A stretch of 64,000 bases of DNA from Cupriavidus gilardii (lineage in GTDB: Bacteria > Pseudomonadota > Gammaproteobacteria > Burkholderiales > Burkholderiaceae). Positions within the stretch are counted from its first letter, which is position 1. Every line of letters begins with the position of its first letter. The notes under the pieces are model-generated. The model ran no database searches, had not been told where the DNA came from, and saw nothing but the letters and a program-made list of their open reading frames with translations. The translations under genes were made by a program, and so were the position numbers. Positions 1 through 11,530 of the stretch are shown here, in pieces. Where the stretch lies: the NCBI RefSeq assembly GCF_013314895.1, contig NZ_JABTYE010000012.1:1-64000 (forward strand), read 5' to 3'.

Positions 1-40
1 GCGCAGAAGAGGGGGGATGCGGGGTTTGCCCTATCCCCAA

Positions 41-127
41 CCCTCTCCCGCCAGCGAGAGAGGGAGCACGCCCTGGCAGTCGATAGACCGATCGGTTTGC
101 TCCCCTCGCCCGCTTGCGGGAGAGGGG
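41..127. repeat. two REP-like GC-rich palindromes
   Basis: Two imperfect palindromes occur in the stretch downstream of the fumarase stop: one at 41-64 (CCCTCTC arm, short CAG loop, GAGAGGG arm) and one at 102-127 (CCCCTCGCCCGC / GCGGGAGAGGGG around TT). They resemble dispersed REP-type intergenic palindromes. Since the fumarase gene reads toward them, they may also stabilise or end its mRNA, but neither has a clear T-run. Nothing else was recognised in 1-202. Confidence 0.5.
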
Positions 128-202
128 CCGGGGAGAGGGCCAGGGCCAGGGGCCAGGGCGGTCGCCTGCACCACAGCGACTTCCCTGCAGGACAAACGCT
201 GC

Positions 203-1726
203 TTAAACCGCCGCGACCGGAATCTTGCCGATCTTGGCCTGCCATTCCGCCGGGCCGGTCTTGTGCACCGACGTACCGCTGCTGTCGACCGCCACCGTCA
301 CCGGCATGTCCTTGACGTCGAACTCGTAGATCGCTTCCATGCCGAGGTCTTCGAACGCCAGCACCTTGGCGCCGCGGATCGCCTTCGACACCAGGTAGGC
401 CGCGCCGCCGACCGCCATCAGGTAGGCCGACTTGTGCTTCTGGATCGCCTCGATCGCCACCGGGCCGCGCTCGGCCTTGCCGATCATCGCGATCAGGCCC
501 GTCTGCGACAGCATGGTCTCGGTGAACTTGTCCATCCGCGTGGCGGTGGTGGGGCCGGCCGGGCCGACCACTTCGTCACGCACCGGATCGACCGGGCCGA
601 CGTAGTAGATCACGCGGTTGGTGAAGTCGATCGGCAGCTTCTCGCCCTTGGCCAGCATGTCGGCGATACGCTTGTGCGCGGCGTCGCGGCCGGTCAGCAT
701 CTTGCCGTTCAGCAGCAGCGTCTGGCCGGGCTTCCACGAGGCGACTTCCTCGGGCGTCAGCGTGTTCAGATCGACGCGCTTCGACGTCTCCGTGTTCGGC
801 GCCCACTCGACCTGCGGCCACTGCGACAGGTCCGGCGCTTCCAGCCTGGCCGGGCCGCTGCCGTCCAGCGTGAAATGCACGTGGCGGGTGGCGGCGCAGT
901 TCGGGATCATCGCCACCGGCTTGGACGCGGCGTGCGTCGGCGCGGCCATGATCTTGACGTCGAGCACGGTGGCCAGGCCGCCCAGGCCCTGCGCGCCGAT
1001 GCCCAGCGCATTGACCTTCTCGTACAGCTCGACGCGCAGTTCCTCGATCCAGTCCTTCGGACCGCGGGCGATGATGTCCTGGATGTCGATCGATTCCATC
1101 AACGATTCCTTGGCCATCACCATCGCCTTCTCGGCGGTGCCGCCGATGCCGATGCCCAGCATGCCGGGCGGGCACCAGCCCGCGCCCATGGTCGGCACGG
1201 TCTTGAGCACCCAGTCGACGATCGAGTCGGACGGGTTCAGCATCACGAACTTGGACTTGTTCTCCGAGCCGCCGCCCTTGGCCGCGACCTGGATGTCGAC
1301 CTTGTCGCCCGGGACGATCTCGTAGTGGATCACCGCGGGCGTGTTGTCCTTGGTGTTCTTGCGGCCGCCTTCGGGCGGATCGACGATCGAGGCGCGCAGC
1401 ACGTTGTCGGGATGGGTATAGCCCCGGCGCACGCCCTCATTGATCATGTCGGTCAGGCTCATGGTGGCGCCGTCCCAGCGCACATCCATGCCGACCTTGA
1501 CGAAGACGGTCACGATGCCGGTGTCCTGGCAGATCGGGCGCTTGCCTTCGGCGCACATGCGGCTGTTGGTCAGAATCTGCGCGATCGCGTCCTTGGCCGC
1601 CGGACTCTGTTCCAGCTCGTAGGCACGGCCCAGGCTGGTGATGTAGTCCATCGGGTGGTAGTAGCTGATGTACTGCAGGGAGTCGGCGACGCTCTGGATC
1701 AGGTCTTCTTGCTTGATGACGGTCAT
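203..1726 (-). CDS. fumA: class I (iron-sulfur) fumarate hydratase
   Basis: Catalyses reversible hydration of fumarate to L-malate in the citric acid cycle; cytoplasmic. The 507-residue protein has the length and layout of class I 4Fe-4S fumarases: N-terminal alpha domain, then a C-terminal beta domain with the GPTTATRMDKF region. Cys66 (in ICQDTGIV), Cys185 (in GAGWCPPG) and Cys277 (in PNCAATRH) have about the spacing of the three cluster ligands in E. coli FumA. I chose the ATG at 1726, which gives the usual MTVIKQEDLIQ start; an in-frame TTG lies 27 nt upstream. No strong Shine-Dalgarno precedes either start. It reads away from the UPF0114 gene, whose terminator separates the two. Confidence 0.95.
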   Translation of the reverse strand: MTVIKQEDLIQSVADSLQYISYYHPMDYITSLGRAYELEQSPAAKDAIAQILTNSRMCAEGKRPICQDTGIVTVFVKVGMDVRWDGATMSLTDMINEGVRRGYTHPDNVLRASIVDPPEGGRKNTKDNTPAVIHYEIVPGDKVDIQVAAKGGGSENKSKFVMLNPSDSIVDWVLKTVPTMGAGWCPPGMLGIGIGGTAEKAMVMAKESLMESIDIQDIIARGPKDWIEELRVELYEKVNALGIGAQGLGGLATVLDVKIMAAPTHAASKPVAMIPNCAATRHVHFTLDGSGPARLEAPDLSQWPQVEWAPNTETSKRVDLNTLTPEEVASWKPGQTLLLNGKMLTGRDAAHKRIADMLAKGEKLPIDFTNRVIYYVGPVDPVRDEVVGPAGPTTATRMDKFTETMLSQTGLIAMIGKAERGPVAIEAIQKHKSAYLMAVGGAAYLVSKAIRGAKVLAFEDLGMEAIYEFDVKDMPVTVAVDSSGTSVHKTGPAEWQAKIGKIPVAAV

Positions 1727-1898
1727 GTCTTGTGGGGGAGGGCAGTCGGACAAAAGCGGACGAAAATTCCGCCCGAATCATACACCCCCTCGCCAAACGC
1801 GTCCCGGACGCCGGGCGGCTGCCTGCCATTAAAAGTGGCGTTAATTCCACATCGTGCGCGAATAGCGGACAAACGGCCGACGACCGCGGCGCAATAAA

Positions 1899-1923
1899 AA
1901 ACCGCGGCGCCGGGCCGCGGTTT
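1899..1923 (-). terminator. intrinsic terminator of the UPF0114 gene
   Basis: A perfect 10-bp stem (AAACCGCGGC at 1899-1908 and its complement at 1914-1923) with a 5-nt loop is followed on the minus strand by a T-run (complement of 1895-1901). It lies 22 nt past the UPF0114 stop codon. Confidence 0.85.
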
Positions 1924-1944
1924 CTGCTCCAGTCGCAGTCCGGG

Positions 1945-2493
1945 TTACAGCCCCCGATCCTGCAGCGCCGGATGCGAATGCGTGATCAGCTTGTCGACCC
2001 ACGCCATCGCGATCGCCGAGAACAGGAAGGCGACATGGATCACCACCTGCCACAGGATCGTATGGGTGTCGCGCTGCGGCGCGTCGATGAAGGTCTTGAG
2101 CAGATGGATCGACGAGATGCCGATCAGCGCCATCGACAGCTTGACCTTCAGCACGCCGGCATTGACGTGGTCCAGCCATTCGGGCTCGTCAGGATGGTTG
2201 TCGATGCCCAGCCGCGACACGAAGGTCTCGTAGCCGCCCACGATCACCATGATCAGCAGATTGGAGATCATCACCACGTCGATCAGGCCCAGCACCACCA
2301 GCATGATCTTGTTCTCGTCGTACTCGGTGACGTGGGCCAGCAGGTGCCAGACCTCCATCAGGAAGTGATAGACGTAGACGCCTTGCGCGACGATCAGGCC
2401 CAGGTACAGCGGCAGCTGCAGCCAGCGCGAGGCGAAGATCAGACGGGGAATCGGGCGCATCCGATGCGGCTCCGGCGATAAGTTCGATGCCAT
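1945..2493 (-). CDS. yqhA: UPF0114 / YqhA-family inner membrane protein
   Basis: A 182-residue membrane protein of the TIGR00645/UPF0114 family; its function is not established. Hydrophobic segments are visible at about residues 20-45 ([17 protein letters not shown]), 64-88 ([24 protein letters not shown]), 110-130 and 145-165. The conserved [10 protein letters not shown] stretch follows the second segment. The ATG at 2493 has a good AAGGA site a few bases upstream. It has its own terminator just downstream, so it is probably transcribed apart from fumarase. Confidence 0.9.
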   Translation of the reverse strand: MASNLSPEPHRMRPIPRLIFASRWLQLPLYLGLIVAQGVYVYHFLMEVWHLLAHVTEYDENKIMLVVLGLIDVVMISNLLIMVIVGGYETFVSRLGIDNHPDEPEWLDHVNAGVLKVKLSMALIGISSIHLLKTFIDAPQRDTHTILWQVVIHVAFLFSAIAMAWVDKLITHSHPALQDRGL

Positions 2494-2591
2494 GGTCCTT
2501 GCTTGATGGTTGCGTTGGGGTTTGCGTTGCTTGGGTGCGCGATACGCAGGGGGCGATGCGCCGTCCGGCGTCCCGATGAGGCGCGCGCCGG

Positions 2592-3593
2592 TCAGCGGCC
2601 GCGGGATTGTACCGTGGCGCCAGGCTCGGGCTCGATGCCCGCGGTCTCGTCTGTGCCGGCGCCTCGTTTTGCCGCGGCACGCGCCAGCTTTCCTGGCCAG
2701 CTCGCCAGCGCGATGCCCGCCAGCACGCACACCAGCGCGACGCCGTGGGCCCAGCCCGGCGTCTCGCCGAGGAACACGATCCCATAGAGCGCCGCCGCGA
2801 TCGGCAGCACCGAGGTGAACACGCCGGCCAGCTGCGCCGGCACATGGCGGATGCCCTTCATCCACAGCCAGAACGAGAACACGCTGGCCGACAGCGCGTA
2901 CCACAGCACCATGGCCCAGACATGCAGCGGCACGGCGCTCGCGTCGAAGTGGAACAGCGGCACCACTCCGAGCGGCAGCATCAGCAGGCCGCCGATCAGA
3001 TGCGTATAGGCGCAGATCTCGATCGCGGCCAGCGTCTGCGCCAGCCGCTTGGACAGGATCACGTAGATCGATTCGCAGACCACCGCGCCCATCACCATCA
3101 GGTTGCCGAGCAGCGCATCGCCGCCGCCGCTGCCCTGCTGGCCGCTGCGCGCGATATTGAGCACCGCGATGCCGGCCACCGCCAGCAGCACCGACAGCAC
3201 GGTCCGGCGCGACAGCCGTTCGCGCAGCACCAGCCAGGACAGGATCGCCACGGTGGCCGGGATGGTGCTGGTGATGACGCCGGCGGACATCGCGCTGGTC
3301 AGACGCACGCCGCCGAGCATCAGCAGCGTGAACAGAAAGGTTCCGAAGAAGGCCTGCAGGAACAGGTTCCACCATTCGTGGCGGGTCACGCGGCGCATGC
3401 GCGCGGGCCGATACCAGGGCGACAGGCAGACGATGGCGATCACGAAGCGCAGCAGCGCGAACAGCAGGATCGGCACATGGGCCACGATCGCCTTGCCGAG
3501 GCCGACATTGCTGCCGACCAGCGCCATCGAGGCGGCCAGCAGCAGGGCATTGAGGGGAACGGAAGGGGGCACGGGTTCGTTGATCGGTGGCAC
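2592..3593 (-). CDS. DMT-superfamily (EamA) transporter
   Basis: An inner membrane exporter of the drug/metabolite transporter superfamily, with two EamA repeats and about ten transmembrane helices; substrate unknown. The repeats begin near [16 protein letters not shown] and [16 protein letters not shown]. The tail after the last helix is charged and soluble. The start is uncertain. The GTG at 3593 gives 333 residues, close to the family norm. An upstream GTG at 3668 would add 25 residues encoded by a 9-bp tandem repeat (Ser-Arg-Pro-rich) and is less likely to be native. No clear ribosome binding site decides between them. It is divergent from acetyl-CoA synthetase. Confidence 0.85.
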   Translation of the reverse strand: MPPINEPVPPSVPLNALLLAASMALVGSNVGLGKAIVAHVPILLFALLRFVIAIVCLSPWYRPARMRRVTRHEWWNLFLQAFFGTFLFTLLMLGGVRLTSAMSAGVITSTIPATVAILSWLVLRERLSRRTVLSVLLAVAGIAVLNIARSGQQGSGGGDALLGNLMVMGAVVCESIYVILSKRLAQTLAAIEICAYTHLIGGLLMLPLGVVPLFHFDASAVPLHVWAMVLWYALSASVFSFWLWMKGIRHVPAQLAGVFTSVLPIAAALYGIVFLGETPGWAHGVALVCVLAGIALASWPGKLARAAAKRGAGTDETAGIEPEPGATVQSRGR

Positions 3594-3600
3594 GCCGCGC

Positions 3601-3636
3601 GATGGAGGCGATGGACGCGATGGACGCGATCGGAGC
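3601..3636. repeat. 9-bp tandem repeat (GATGGACGC) at the 5' end of the EamA gene
   Basis: Four consecutive 9-bp units (GATGGAGGC, GATGGACGC, GATGGACGC, GATCGGAGC). The period is three codons, so copy-number change would not shift frame if this stretch is translated. It lies just upstream of the favoured GTG start and in the intergenic region shared with acs. Confidence 0.7.
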
Positions 3637-3910
3637 GCAATCGCAGCGCAATCGGCGCGCCATCGCACGCGCCGGGCGATTATAGCTGTGCTAGCCTTAA
3701 GGCTTAGGCTTCACATGCAAACGCTGCGCGCGCCATGCGCTGGCGCCACCATTGCTGCAATGCAATGCGCCTTCCGCCCAACGGCGCGCGTGCGGATCGC
3801 ATGCCGATGCGCGTGACGATGCCAGGACACCGTCAGGTTGCAGTAAGCCGCGCAGCGTAGCGTTGCGGCCAAAGTATCGAAGCCATATCCGGCCTTTCAG
3901 GAGACGAGCT

Positions 3911-5893
<1,983 letters not shown>

Positions 5894-5906
5894 GAGCCGC
5901 CGCGCG

Positions 5907-5936
5907 AAGCGGGCGCCGCTGTCACGGCGCCCGCTT
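5907..5936 (+). terminator. probable terminator after acs
   Basis: A perfect 12-bp stem (AAGCGGGCGCCG / CGGCGCCCGCTT) with a 6-nt loop begins 13 nt after the acs stop, followed by GCGTTTCG. The short T-run makes it a weak or partial terminator, so some transcription could continue into the symporter. Confidence 0.55.
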
Positions 5937-5989
5937 GCGTTTCGCCGCCGCGCGTCGGTTCGCTTTCCGTTCCTTCCACGCCCCCGCCC

Positions 5990-8041
5990 ATGGCCCAAGC
6001 CCAGTCGCGCTTTCGCCGCCGGCTGCTGCTGTACTACGGCCTGTTCACGCTCGGACTGTTCGGCTTCATCGGCATGATGGGGCTGCTCGAGCGTTCCAAC
6101 GCCGATGCGCTCTGGCTCGGCTACGTCTTCCTGTTCATCACGATCGCGATCTACGCCTGCATCGGGTTGATCTGCCGCACCGCGGATCTGCACGAATACT
6201 ATGTCGCGGGCCGGCGCGTGCCCGCGATGTTCAACGGCATGGCGATCGCCGCCGACTGGATGAGCGCGGCATCGTTCATCGGGCTGGCCGGCATCCTGTT
6301 CGCCTCGGGCTACGAGGGGCTGGCCTATGTGATGGGCTGGACCGGCGGCTACTGCCTGGTGGCCTTCCTGCTCGCACCGTATCTGCGCAAGTACGGCGGC
6401 TACACCATCCCGGACTTTCTTGCCGCGCGCTACGGCAACGGCAAGCCGGGCGGCAATCTGCCGGTGCGCGGCATCGCGGTGCTGGCCGCATCGCTCTGTT
6501 CCTTCGTCTATCTGGTCGCGCAGATCCAGGGCGTGGGCCTGGTGGTCACGCGCTTCATCGGCGTCGACTTCGCCGTCGGCGTGTTCTTCGGCCTGGCCGG
6601 CATCCTGGTCTGCTCCTTCCTTGGCGGCATGCGTGCGGTGACCTGGACCCAGGTCGCGCAGTACATCGTGATGATCGTGGCCTTTCTGGTCACGGTGTCG
6701 ATGATCGCGTGGAAGCATCACGGCGAGGCGGTGCCGCAGCTCGGCTACGGCACGGTGCTGACCGATATCGGGCAGCGCGAGCGCGAGCTGCTGCGCGATC
6801 CGGCAGAGCTCGCTGTGCGCGAGCATTACCGGCAGCAGGCGATCGAGCTGCAGGAGCGCATTGCGCGGTTGCCGCAGTCGTTCGACGAGGTGCGCGACCA
6901 GCTCAATGCACGGCTGCTCGAGCTGCGCGCCCGCAACGCGCCGTTGCGCGAGATGAAGGCCGTGGAGCGCGAGCGCACCGAGTATCCGGCCGACCCGGCC
7001 GCGGCGCTGCAGCAATGGACGCAGCAGCGCGAGGAGGCGCTGGCGCGCAGCCAGCCGCCGGTGCCCGCCACCGAGCCCTATCCGTCGCCGTCGGAGGCCG
7101 AGCGCAAGACCGAGCGGCTGAACTTCGTGCTGCTGACCTTCTGCCTGATGCTGGGCACCGCGAGCCTGCCGCATATCCTGACGCGGCTCTACACCACGCC
7201 GTCGGTCAAGGAGAGCCGCAATTCGGTGGCCTGGGCGGTGTTCTTCATCGCGCTGCTGTACGTCAGCGCGCCCACGCTGGCGGCGCTGGTCAAATACCAG
7301 TTCCTGCATCATCTGGTAGGCACGCCCTATACCGATCTGCCGGCCTGGGTCACGCAATGGCGGCGCATCGATCCGCCGGTGTTCGGCATCCGCGATGTCA
7401 ATGGCGACGGCATCGTGCAGTGGGCCGAGATCATGATCCAGCCGGACATGATCGTGCTGGCCGCGCCGGAGATCGCAGGGCTGCCGTACGTGATCTCGGG
7501 CCTGGTCGCCGCCGGCGCGCTGGCCGCCGCGCTGTCGACCGCCGACGGGCTGCTGCTGACGATCGCCAACGCGCTGTCGCACGACGTCTTCTATCACATG
7601 GTCGATCGCGGCGCGAGCCAGCAGCGGCGCGTGACCACCGCCAAGATCCTGCTGCTGGGCGTGGCGCTGTTCGCCGCGTACGTGACGTCGCTGCGGCCCG
7701 GCAACATCCTGTTCCTGGTCGGCGCGGCGTTCTCGCTGGCGGCGTCGAGCTTCTTCCCGGTGCTGGTGCTGGCGATCTTCTGGAAGCGCACCACCGCGGC
7801 CGGCGCATTCGCCGGCATGCTGGCCGGGCTGTCGGTGTCGATCTACTACATCTTCGTCAACTACCCCTTCTTCACGCGGATGACCGGCATTTTCGGCGAC
7901 CGCTGGTTCGGCGTCGATCCGATCGCCTCGGGTGCGTTTGGCGTGCCGGCCGGGTTTGCCGTGGCCATCCTGGTCAGCCTGATGACCCCGCGCAATGCGC
8001 CGGTGATCGATCGGCTGGTGACCTATCTGCGCAAGGGCTAG
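5990..8041 (+). CDS. sodium:solute symporter, VC_2705-type (ActP-like)
   Basis: An inner membrane Na+-coupled symporter of the SSS family. Its place after acs suggests acetate or another short carboxylate. It has 683 residues, longer than ActP. The N-terminal core includes LHEYYVAGRRVPAMFNGMAIAADWMSAASFIG, the usual SSS signature. Two insertions stand out. A charged, coiled-coil-like stretch at about 260-375 (rich in Glu/Arg/Leu) interrupts the helices. A 12-residue loop at 469-480 (DVNGDGIVQWAE) fits an EF-hand calcium loop, with Asp/Asn/Asp/Gly at 1, 3, 5, 6 and Glu at 12. The gene ends in a CTAG shared with the stop of the convergent hlyD-like gene. Confidence 0.88.
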   Translation: MAQAQSRFRRRLLLYYGLFTLGLFGFIGMMGLLERSNADALWLGYVFLFITIAIYACIGLICRTADLHEYYVAGRRVPAMFNGMAIAADWMSAASFIGLAGILFASGYEGLAYVMGWTGGYCLVAFLLAPYLRKYGGYTIPDFLAARYGNGKPGGNLPVRGIAVLAASLCSFVYLVAQIQGVGLVVTRFIGVDFAVGVFFGLAGILVCSFLGGMRAVTWTQVAQYIVMIVAFLVTVSMIAWKHHGEAVPQLGYGTVLTDIGQRERELLRDPAELAVREHYRQQAIELQERIARLPQSFDEVRDQLNARLLELRARNAPLREMKAVERERTEYPADPAAALQQWTQQREEALARSQPPVPATEPYPSPSEAERKTERLNFVLLTFCLMLGTASLPHILTRLYTTPSVKESRNSVAWAVFFIALLYVSAPTLAALVKYQFLHHLVGTPYTDLPAWVTQWRRIDPPVFGIRDVNGDGIVQWAEIMIQPDMIVLAAPEIAGLPYVISGLVAAGALAAALSTADGLLLTIANALSHDVFYHMVDRGASQQRRVTTAKILLLGVALFAAYVTSLRPGNILFLVGAAFSLAASSFFPVLVLAIFWKRTTAAGAFAGMLAGLSVSIYYIFVNYPFFTRMTGIFGDRWFGVDPIASGAFGVPAGFAVAILVSLMTPRNAPVIDRLVTYLRKG

Positions 8042-9210
8042 CGTTCGCGCAGGGCCTCCGCCGCGCGGTTCAGCGGCTTGATCAAATAGTCCATCACGGT
8101 TCGGCGTCCCGTGCGAATCTCCGCCGTCGCCACCATGCCGGGCAGGATCGGATGGCGCTTGCCCTCCTTCGTTTCCAGATACGCGTGCTCGGTCAGCACA
8201 TAGACGCGGTAGTAGTAGATGCGCCGATCGACCTGGTCCTCGATGGTGTCGGGCGAGATGCGGTCGACCCTGGCCGGCAGCGTTCCGTAGATCGACGGCT
8301 CGAACGCGGTGATCTTGACCGTGGCCTCCTGGTCCGGATGGATGAAGGCGATGTCGCGAGGCGACAGCCGCGCCTCGATCAGCAGTTGGTCGCCCAGCGG
8401 CACGATCTCCATCAGCACGCCGCCCGGCGTGATCACGCCGCCGATGGTGGAGACGCGGATGTCCTTGACGATGCCGCGCGCCGGGGACGTGATCGCGGTG
8501 CGCCGCAGCTGGTCGGCGCGTCCCTCGCGCACCTTCAGCAGCGGGCCCAGGTCCGCCATCGTCTTGGCGTAGTCCGCCTTCAGTGCGACGTAGTACTCGC
8601 TCTGCGTCGAGTCGAGCTTGGTCGCGAACTCCGCCACCTTCTGCCGCAGCCGCAGGATCTCCACTTCGTTGGTGGCGCCGGTGCGCAGCAAGGGCAGGGC
8701 GATCTGCAGTTCCTGCTCGGCCAGGCGCAGCTGCTGGCGCAGATTGGCCAGGTTCTCGCGGAAGGCGCGGCGGTTGGCGACGAACAGCTGCCTCTCCCGT
8801 TCGACCACGGCGGTATCGCGCGCCAGCTCGGCGGGGAAGTTGACCGAGTCGGCATCGTTCATCTCGGCATGCAGCCGCGCCGCCCGCGCCTGCAGCGCGG
8901 CGATGCGCTCCAGCGTTTCCTCCATCGACGAGCGCGCCTGCACCGGGTCCAGCGTGGCCAGCTGCTGGCCGGCCTCGACCACATCGCCCTCGCGCACCGC
9001 CAGTTCGGCCAGGATGCCGCCCTCCAGGCTCTGGATGATTTGGCCCTTGGAGGCGGGCGTCACCTTGCCCTCGCCGACAGCGACTTCATCCAGGCTGGCG
9101 AAGGCCGACCACAGCAGGAAGGCGGCGATCGCACCGATGCCCAGCCACAGCAGCAGCCGCGCACCGCCGGCGCCGTCTTCGAATCGTGCACGCATCGAGA
9201 ACTTGTCCAT
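8038..9210 (-). CDS. HlyD-family type I secretion periplasmic adaptor
   Basis: The membrane fusion protein linking the ABC exporter to the TolC-like pore. The 390-residue protein has a short cytoplasmic start, one transmembrane helix at about 20-40 (LLLWLGIGAIAAFLLWSAF), a lipoyl-like half near IIQSLEGGILAELAVREGDVV, a long alpha-helical hairpin at about 95-260, and the C-terminal beta-barrel typical of HlyD/LapC proteins. The ATG at 9210 gives MDKFSMRARF. It lies 4 nt downstream of the ABC gene stop, so the two are co-transcribed. It ends convergently with the symporter, sharing a 4-bp CTAG. Confidence 0.92.
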   Translation of the reverse strand: MDKFSMRARFEDGAGGARLLLWLGIGAIAAFLLWSAFASLDEVAVGEGKVTPASKGQIIQSLEGGILAELAVREGDVVEAGQQLATLDPVQARSSMEETLERIAALQARAARLHAEMNDADSVNFPAELARDTAVVERERQLFVANRRAFRENLANLRQQLRLAEQELQIALPLLRTGATNEVEILRLRQKVAEFATKLDSTQSEYYVALKADYAKTMADLGPLLKVREGRADQLRRTAITSPARGIVKDIRVSTIGGVITPGGVLMEIVPLGDQLLIEARLSPRDIAFIHPDQEATVKITAFEPSIYGTLPARVDRISPDTIEDQVDRRIYYYRVYVLTEHAYLETKEGKRHPILPGMVATAEIRTGRRTVMDYLIKPLNRAAEALRER

Positions 9211-9214
9211 GGGG

Positions 9215-11530
9215 CTACTCCGCGGCCGGAGCCGCATGGGCGGACGCCCGTGACGATGGTTGCGCGGAGGGTTGTGTCGACGCTTGTGCCGATGCCTGTG
9301 CCGACGGATTCGCGGAAGTCTGCGATGCCGCCGGCCGCGGCGCCGCCGTGCGCTTGAGCGCGGCCAGCACCTCTTCCTTCGGCCCGTCGCGCACGATGCG
9401 CCCGCGATCGACCACGATGATGCGATCGACCAGCGACAGCACCGGATAGCGGTGCGTGGCGACGATCAGCGTGCGGCGGCCCATCCATTGGCGCATCCGC
9501 TCGATCACCGCCAGCTCGGTGCCTTCGTCCAGCGATGCGGTCGGTTCGTCGAGCAGCAGGATCTGCGGATCGCGCAGGAAGGTCCGCGCCAGAATCAGCA
9601 CCTGCTTCTGGCCGCCGGAAAGACCGAGGCCGTTTTCGCGGATGCGCAGGTCCAGCCCGTGCGGCTGGTTCAGCAGCAGCTGGTCGGCGCAGGCGATGCG
9701 CAGCGCGCGCAGCAGCTGTTCGTCGGTGGCCAGCGGATTGGCGATCAACAGGTTGTCGCGCAGCGTGCCGTAGAAGGGGCTCGATTCCTGCAGCACGCTG
9801 CCGATGTCGCGCCGGAGGTCGGCGACATCGATCAATGCCATCGGCGTGTCGTCGAGCACGATGCGTCCCTGCGTCGGCGTGGCCAGCCCGCCGGCGAGCC
9901 GCAGCAGCGTCGACTTGCCCGCGCCGACGCGCCCCAGGATCGCGATGCGCTCGCCCGGCACGATGCGCAGCTGCGGAATCGTCAGCACCGGCTTTTCCTG
10001 CGCATCGAAGCTGAAGGCGACGTTCTCGAAGCGATAGCCGCCGCGCAGCACCGGCTTGTGATAGGTGTCCTTGTCGGGATCGTGGTCCACCGGCAACCGC
10101 AGCAGTTCGTCCAGCGCCTTCTTGCCGACGCGCGCGTTCTGGATGCGTCCGAGTACCGCGGGAATCTGCGCTAATGGCGCGATGGTGCGGCTGGTCAGGA
10201 TCGAGCAGGCCAGCACCGCGCCGAACGACAGATTGCCGTCGAGGATGCCGTAGACGCCGGCGATCACCACGCCGACATAGGCGATCTGCTGCACCGTCTG
10301 CGAGACGTTGACCAGCAGCCCCGCGATAAAGCGCTGCTTCAGCCCGATCGCGCCATTGACCTCGTTGGCGTGGTCCCACAGCCCGCGGAAGCGCGGCTCG
10401 GCCTGCAGCGACTTGATGTCTTCGGCGCGGTAGATCGACTCCATCAGGATCGCGTTGCGCAGTGCGGCCTCGGCCATCCCTTCGCGCGACAGCCTGGCCA
10501 GCGGAATCTGCGCCAGCAGCCCCGGCAGGATCAGCAGCGGAATCGCCGCCAGCGGAATCATCACCAGCCAGCCACCCAGTACCCAGATGATGAACAGGAA
10601 GGCGGCCACGAACGGCAGGTCGATCAGCACGCCCAGCGTGCTCGAGGTCAGCAGCTCGCGCAGCTGTTCGAGGTCGCGCAGCTGCGCGATCAGCGTGCCG
10701 GGCGAGCGCGGCCGCGCATCGTTGCGAATGTCGAGCACGCGCGCGAAGAACATGGCCGACAGCTTCATGTCGACGCGTTTGCCGAAGTGGTCGGTGATTG
10801 AGACGCGCGCGGTGCGGATCAGCAGTTCCAGCGCCAGCGCGAGCGCCACGCCCGAGGCCAGCACCCACAGCGTATGCAGCGAGCGCGCCGGCACCACGCG
10901 GTCCCACACCTGCATCGCGAACAGCGAGGTGCCCACCGCCAGCAGATTGCCGAACAGCGAGCCCAGACCCAGGTCGAGCAGCGTGCGCCAATGCGTGGTG
11001 AAGATGCCGCTCAGCCAGGAAGCGGGCGCCGCGCGCAGATAGGCGTCGAGCCGATCGCCGCGCCGGGTTGCGCGTGCCTGTACCAGCAGCAGCCGGCCGC
11101 TCGCTTCGCGCGACAGCGTGTCGAGCGTCATGCTGCGCTCGACCGGCTTGCCGTCGAGCGGCAGCAGCAGGGTCGCCACGCCGTTGATGACGGCGATCAC
11201 CATGCCGACCTGCCGGCCGAGCGGCACCAGCACCGGCAGCATCACGGGCGACAGCGATGCCGCCGGCAGATCGACGAATTGCGCAGCGAGACCACCGGAC
11301 GCTGCCAGCTCGACGATGGCGGACTCGGAAGCCTGCTTGCCGGCCTCGGCCCACGCGGCGGCATTGCGCAACTGCTCCGGCGAACTCTGCACGTTCAATT
11401 GCCGCGCCGCCATCAACACGGCATCGATCCACGGCTGCAGCGCCGCATCGGCCGGCGCGGGATCGCCGGCTGCGCGGGCCGGCGCTTGCTCCGCCTGTGC
11501 CAGCGCGCTCAATGGAGTGGGGTCATTCAT
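9215..11530 (-). CDS. type I secretion ABC transporter/ATPase (LapB/RtxB-like)
   Basis: The inner membrane exporter that powers secretion, most likely of the giant adhesin encoded upstream. It has 771 residues. The N-terminal ~150 residues form a C39-peptidase-like domain lacking the catalytic Cys, as in LapB-type exporters, so it should bind but not cleave substrate. A six-helix ABC membrane domain spans about 165-450. The nucleotide-binding domain carries Walker A GRVGAGKST (about 532), signature LGLSGGQKQ (about 632), Walker B ILLLDEP and a H-loop in VATHR. The C-terminal ~40 residues are a low-complexity Ala/Ser/Gln/Pro tail. The start ATG overlaps the end of the tolC-like gene by 8 nt. 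Confidence 0.93.
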   Translation of the reverse strand: MNDPTPLSALAQAEQAPARAAGDPAPADAALQPWIDAVLMAARQLNVQSSPEQLRNAAAWAEAGKQASESAIVELAASGGLAAQFVDLPAASLSPVMLPVLVPLGRQVGMVIAVINGVATLLLPLDGKPVERSMTLDTLSREASGRLLLVQARATRRGDRLDAYLRAAPASWLSGIFTTHWRTLLDLGLGSLFGNLLAVGTSLFAMQVWDRVVPARSLHTLWVLASGVALALALELLIRTARVSITDHFGKRVDMKLSAMFFARVLDIRNDARPRSPGTLIAQLRDLEQLRELLTSSTLGVLIDLPFVAAFLFIIWVLGGWLVMIPLAAIPLLILPGLLAQIPLARLSREGMAEAALRNAILMESIYRAEDIKSLQAEPRFRGLWDHANEVNGAIGLKQRFIAGLLVNVSQTVQQIAYVGVVIAGVYGILDGNLSFGAVLACSILTSRTIAPLAQIPAVLGRIQNARVGKKALDELLRLPVDHDPDKDTYHKPVLRGGYRFENVAFSFDAQEKPVLTIPQLRIVPGERIAILGRVGAGKSTLLRLAGGLATPTQGRIVLDDTPMALIDVADLRRDIGSVLQESSPFYGTLRDNLLIANPLATDEQLLRALRIACADQLLLNQPHGLDLRIRENGLGLSGGQKQVLILARTFLRDPQILLLDEPTASLDEGTELAVIERMRQWMGRRTLIVATHRYPVLSLVDRIIVVDRGRIVRDGPKEEVLAALKRTAAPRPAASQTSANPSAQASAQASTQPSAQPSSRASAHAAPAAE

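Noticed and set aside
17..1897. 626-codon plus-strand frame opposite fumarase
   Set aside because: Shadow of a highly conserved enzyme gene, without a domain.
1945..3663. A 572-codon frame fusing UPF0114 to upstream sequence
   Set aside because: Only the last 182 codons are UPF0114-like and have a ribosome site; the rest is a shadow of the EamA gene.
5935..9357. 1,140-codon plus-strand frame across the symporter and HlyD genes
   Set aside because: It spans two convergent real genes and is a composition artefact of GC-rich DNA.
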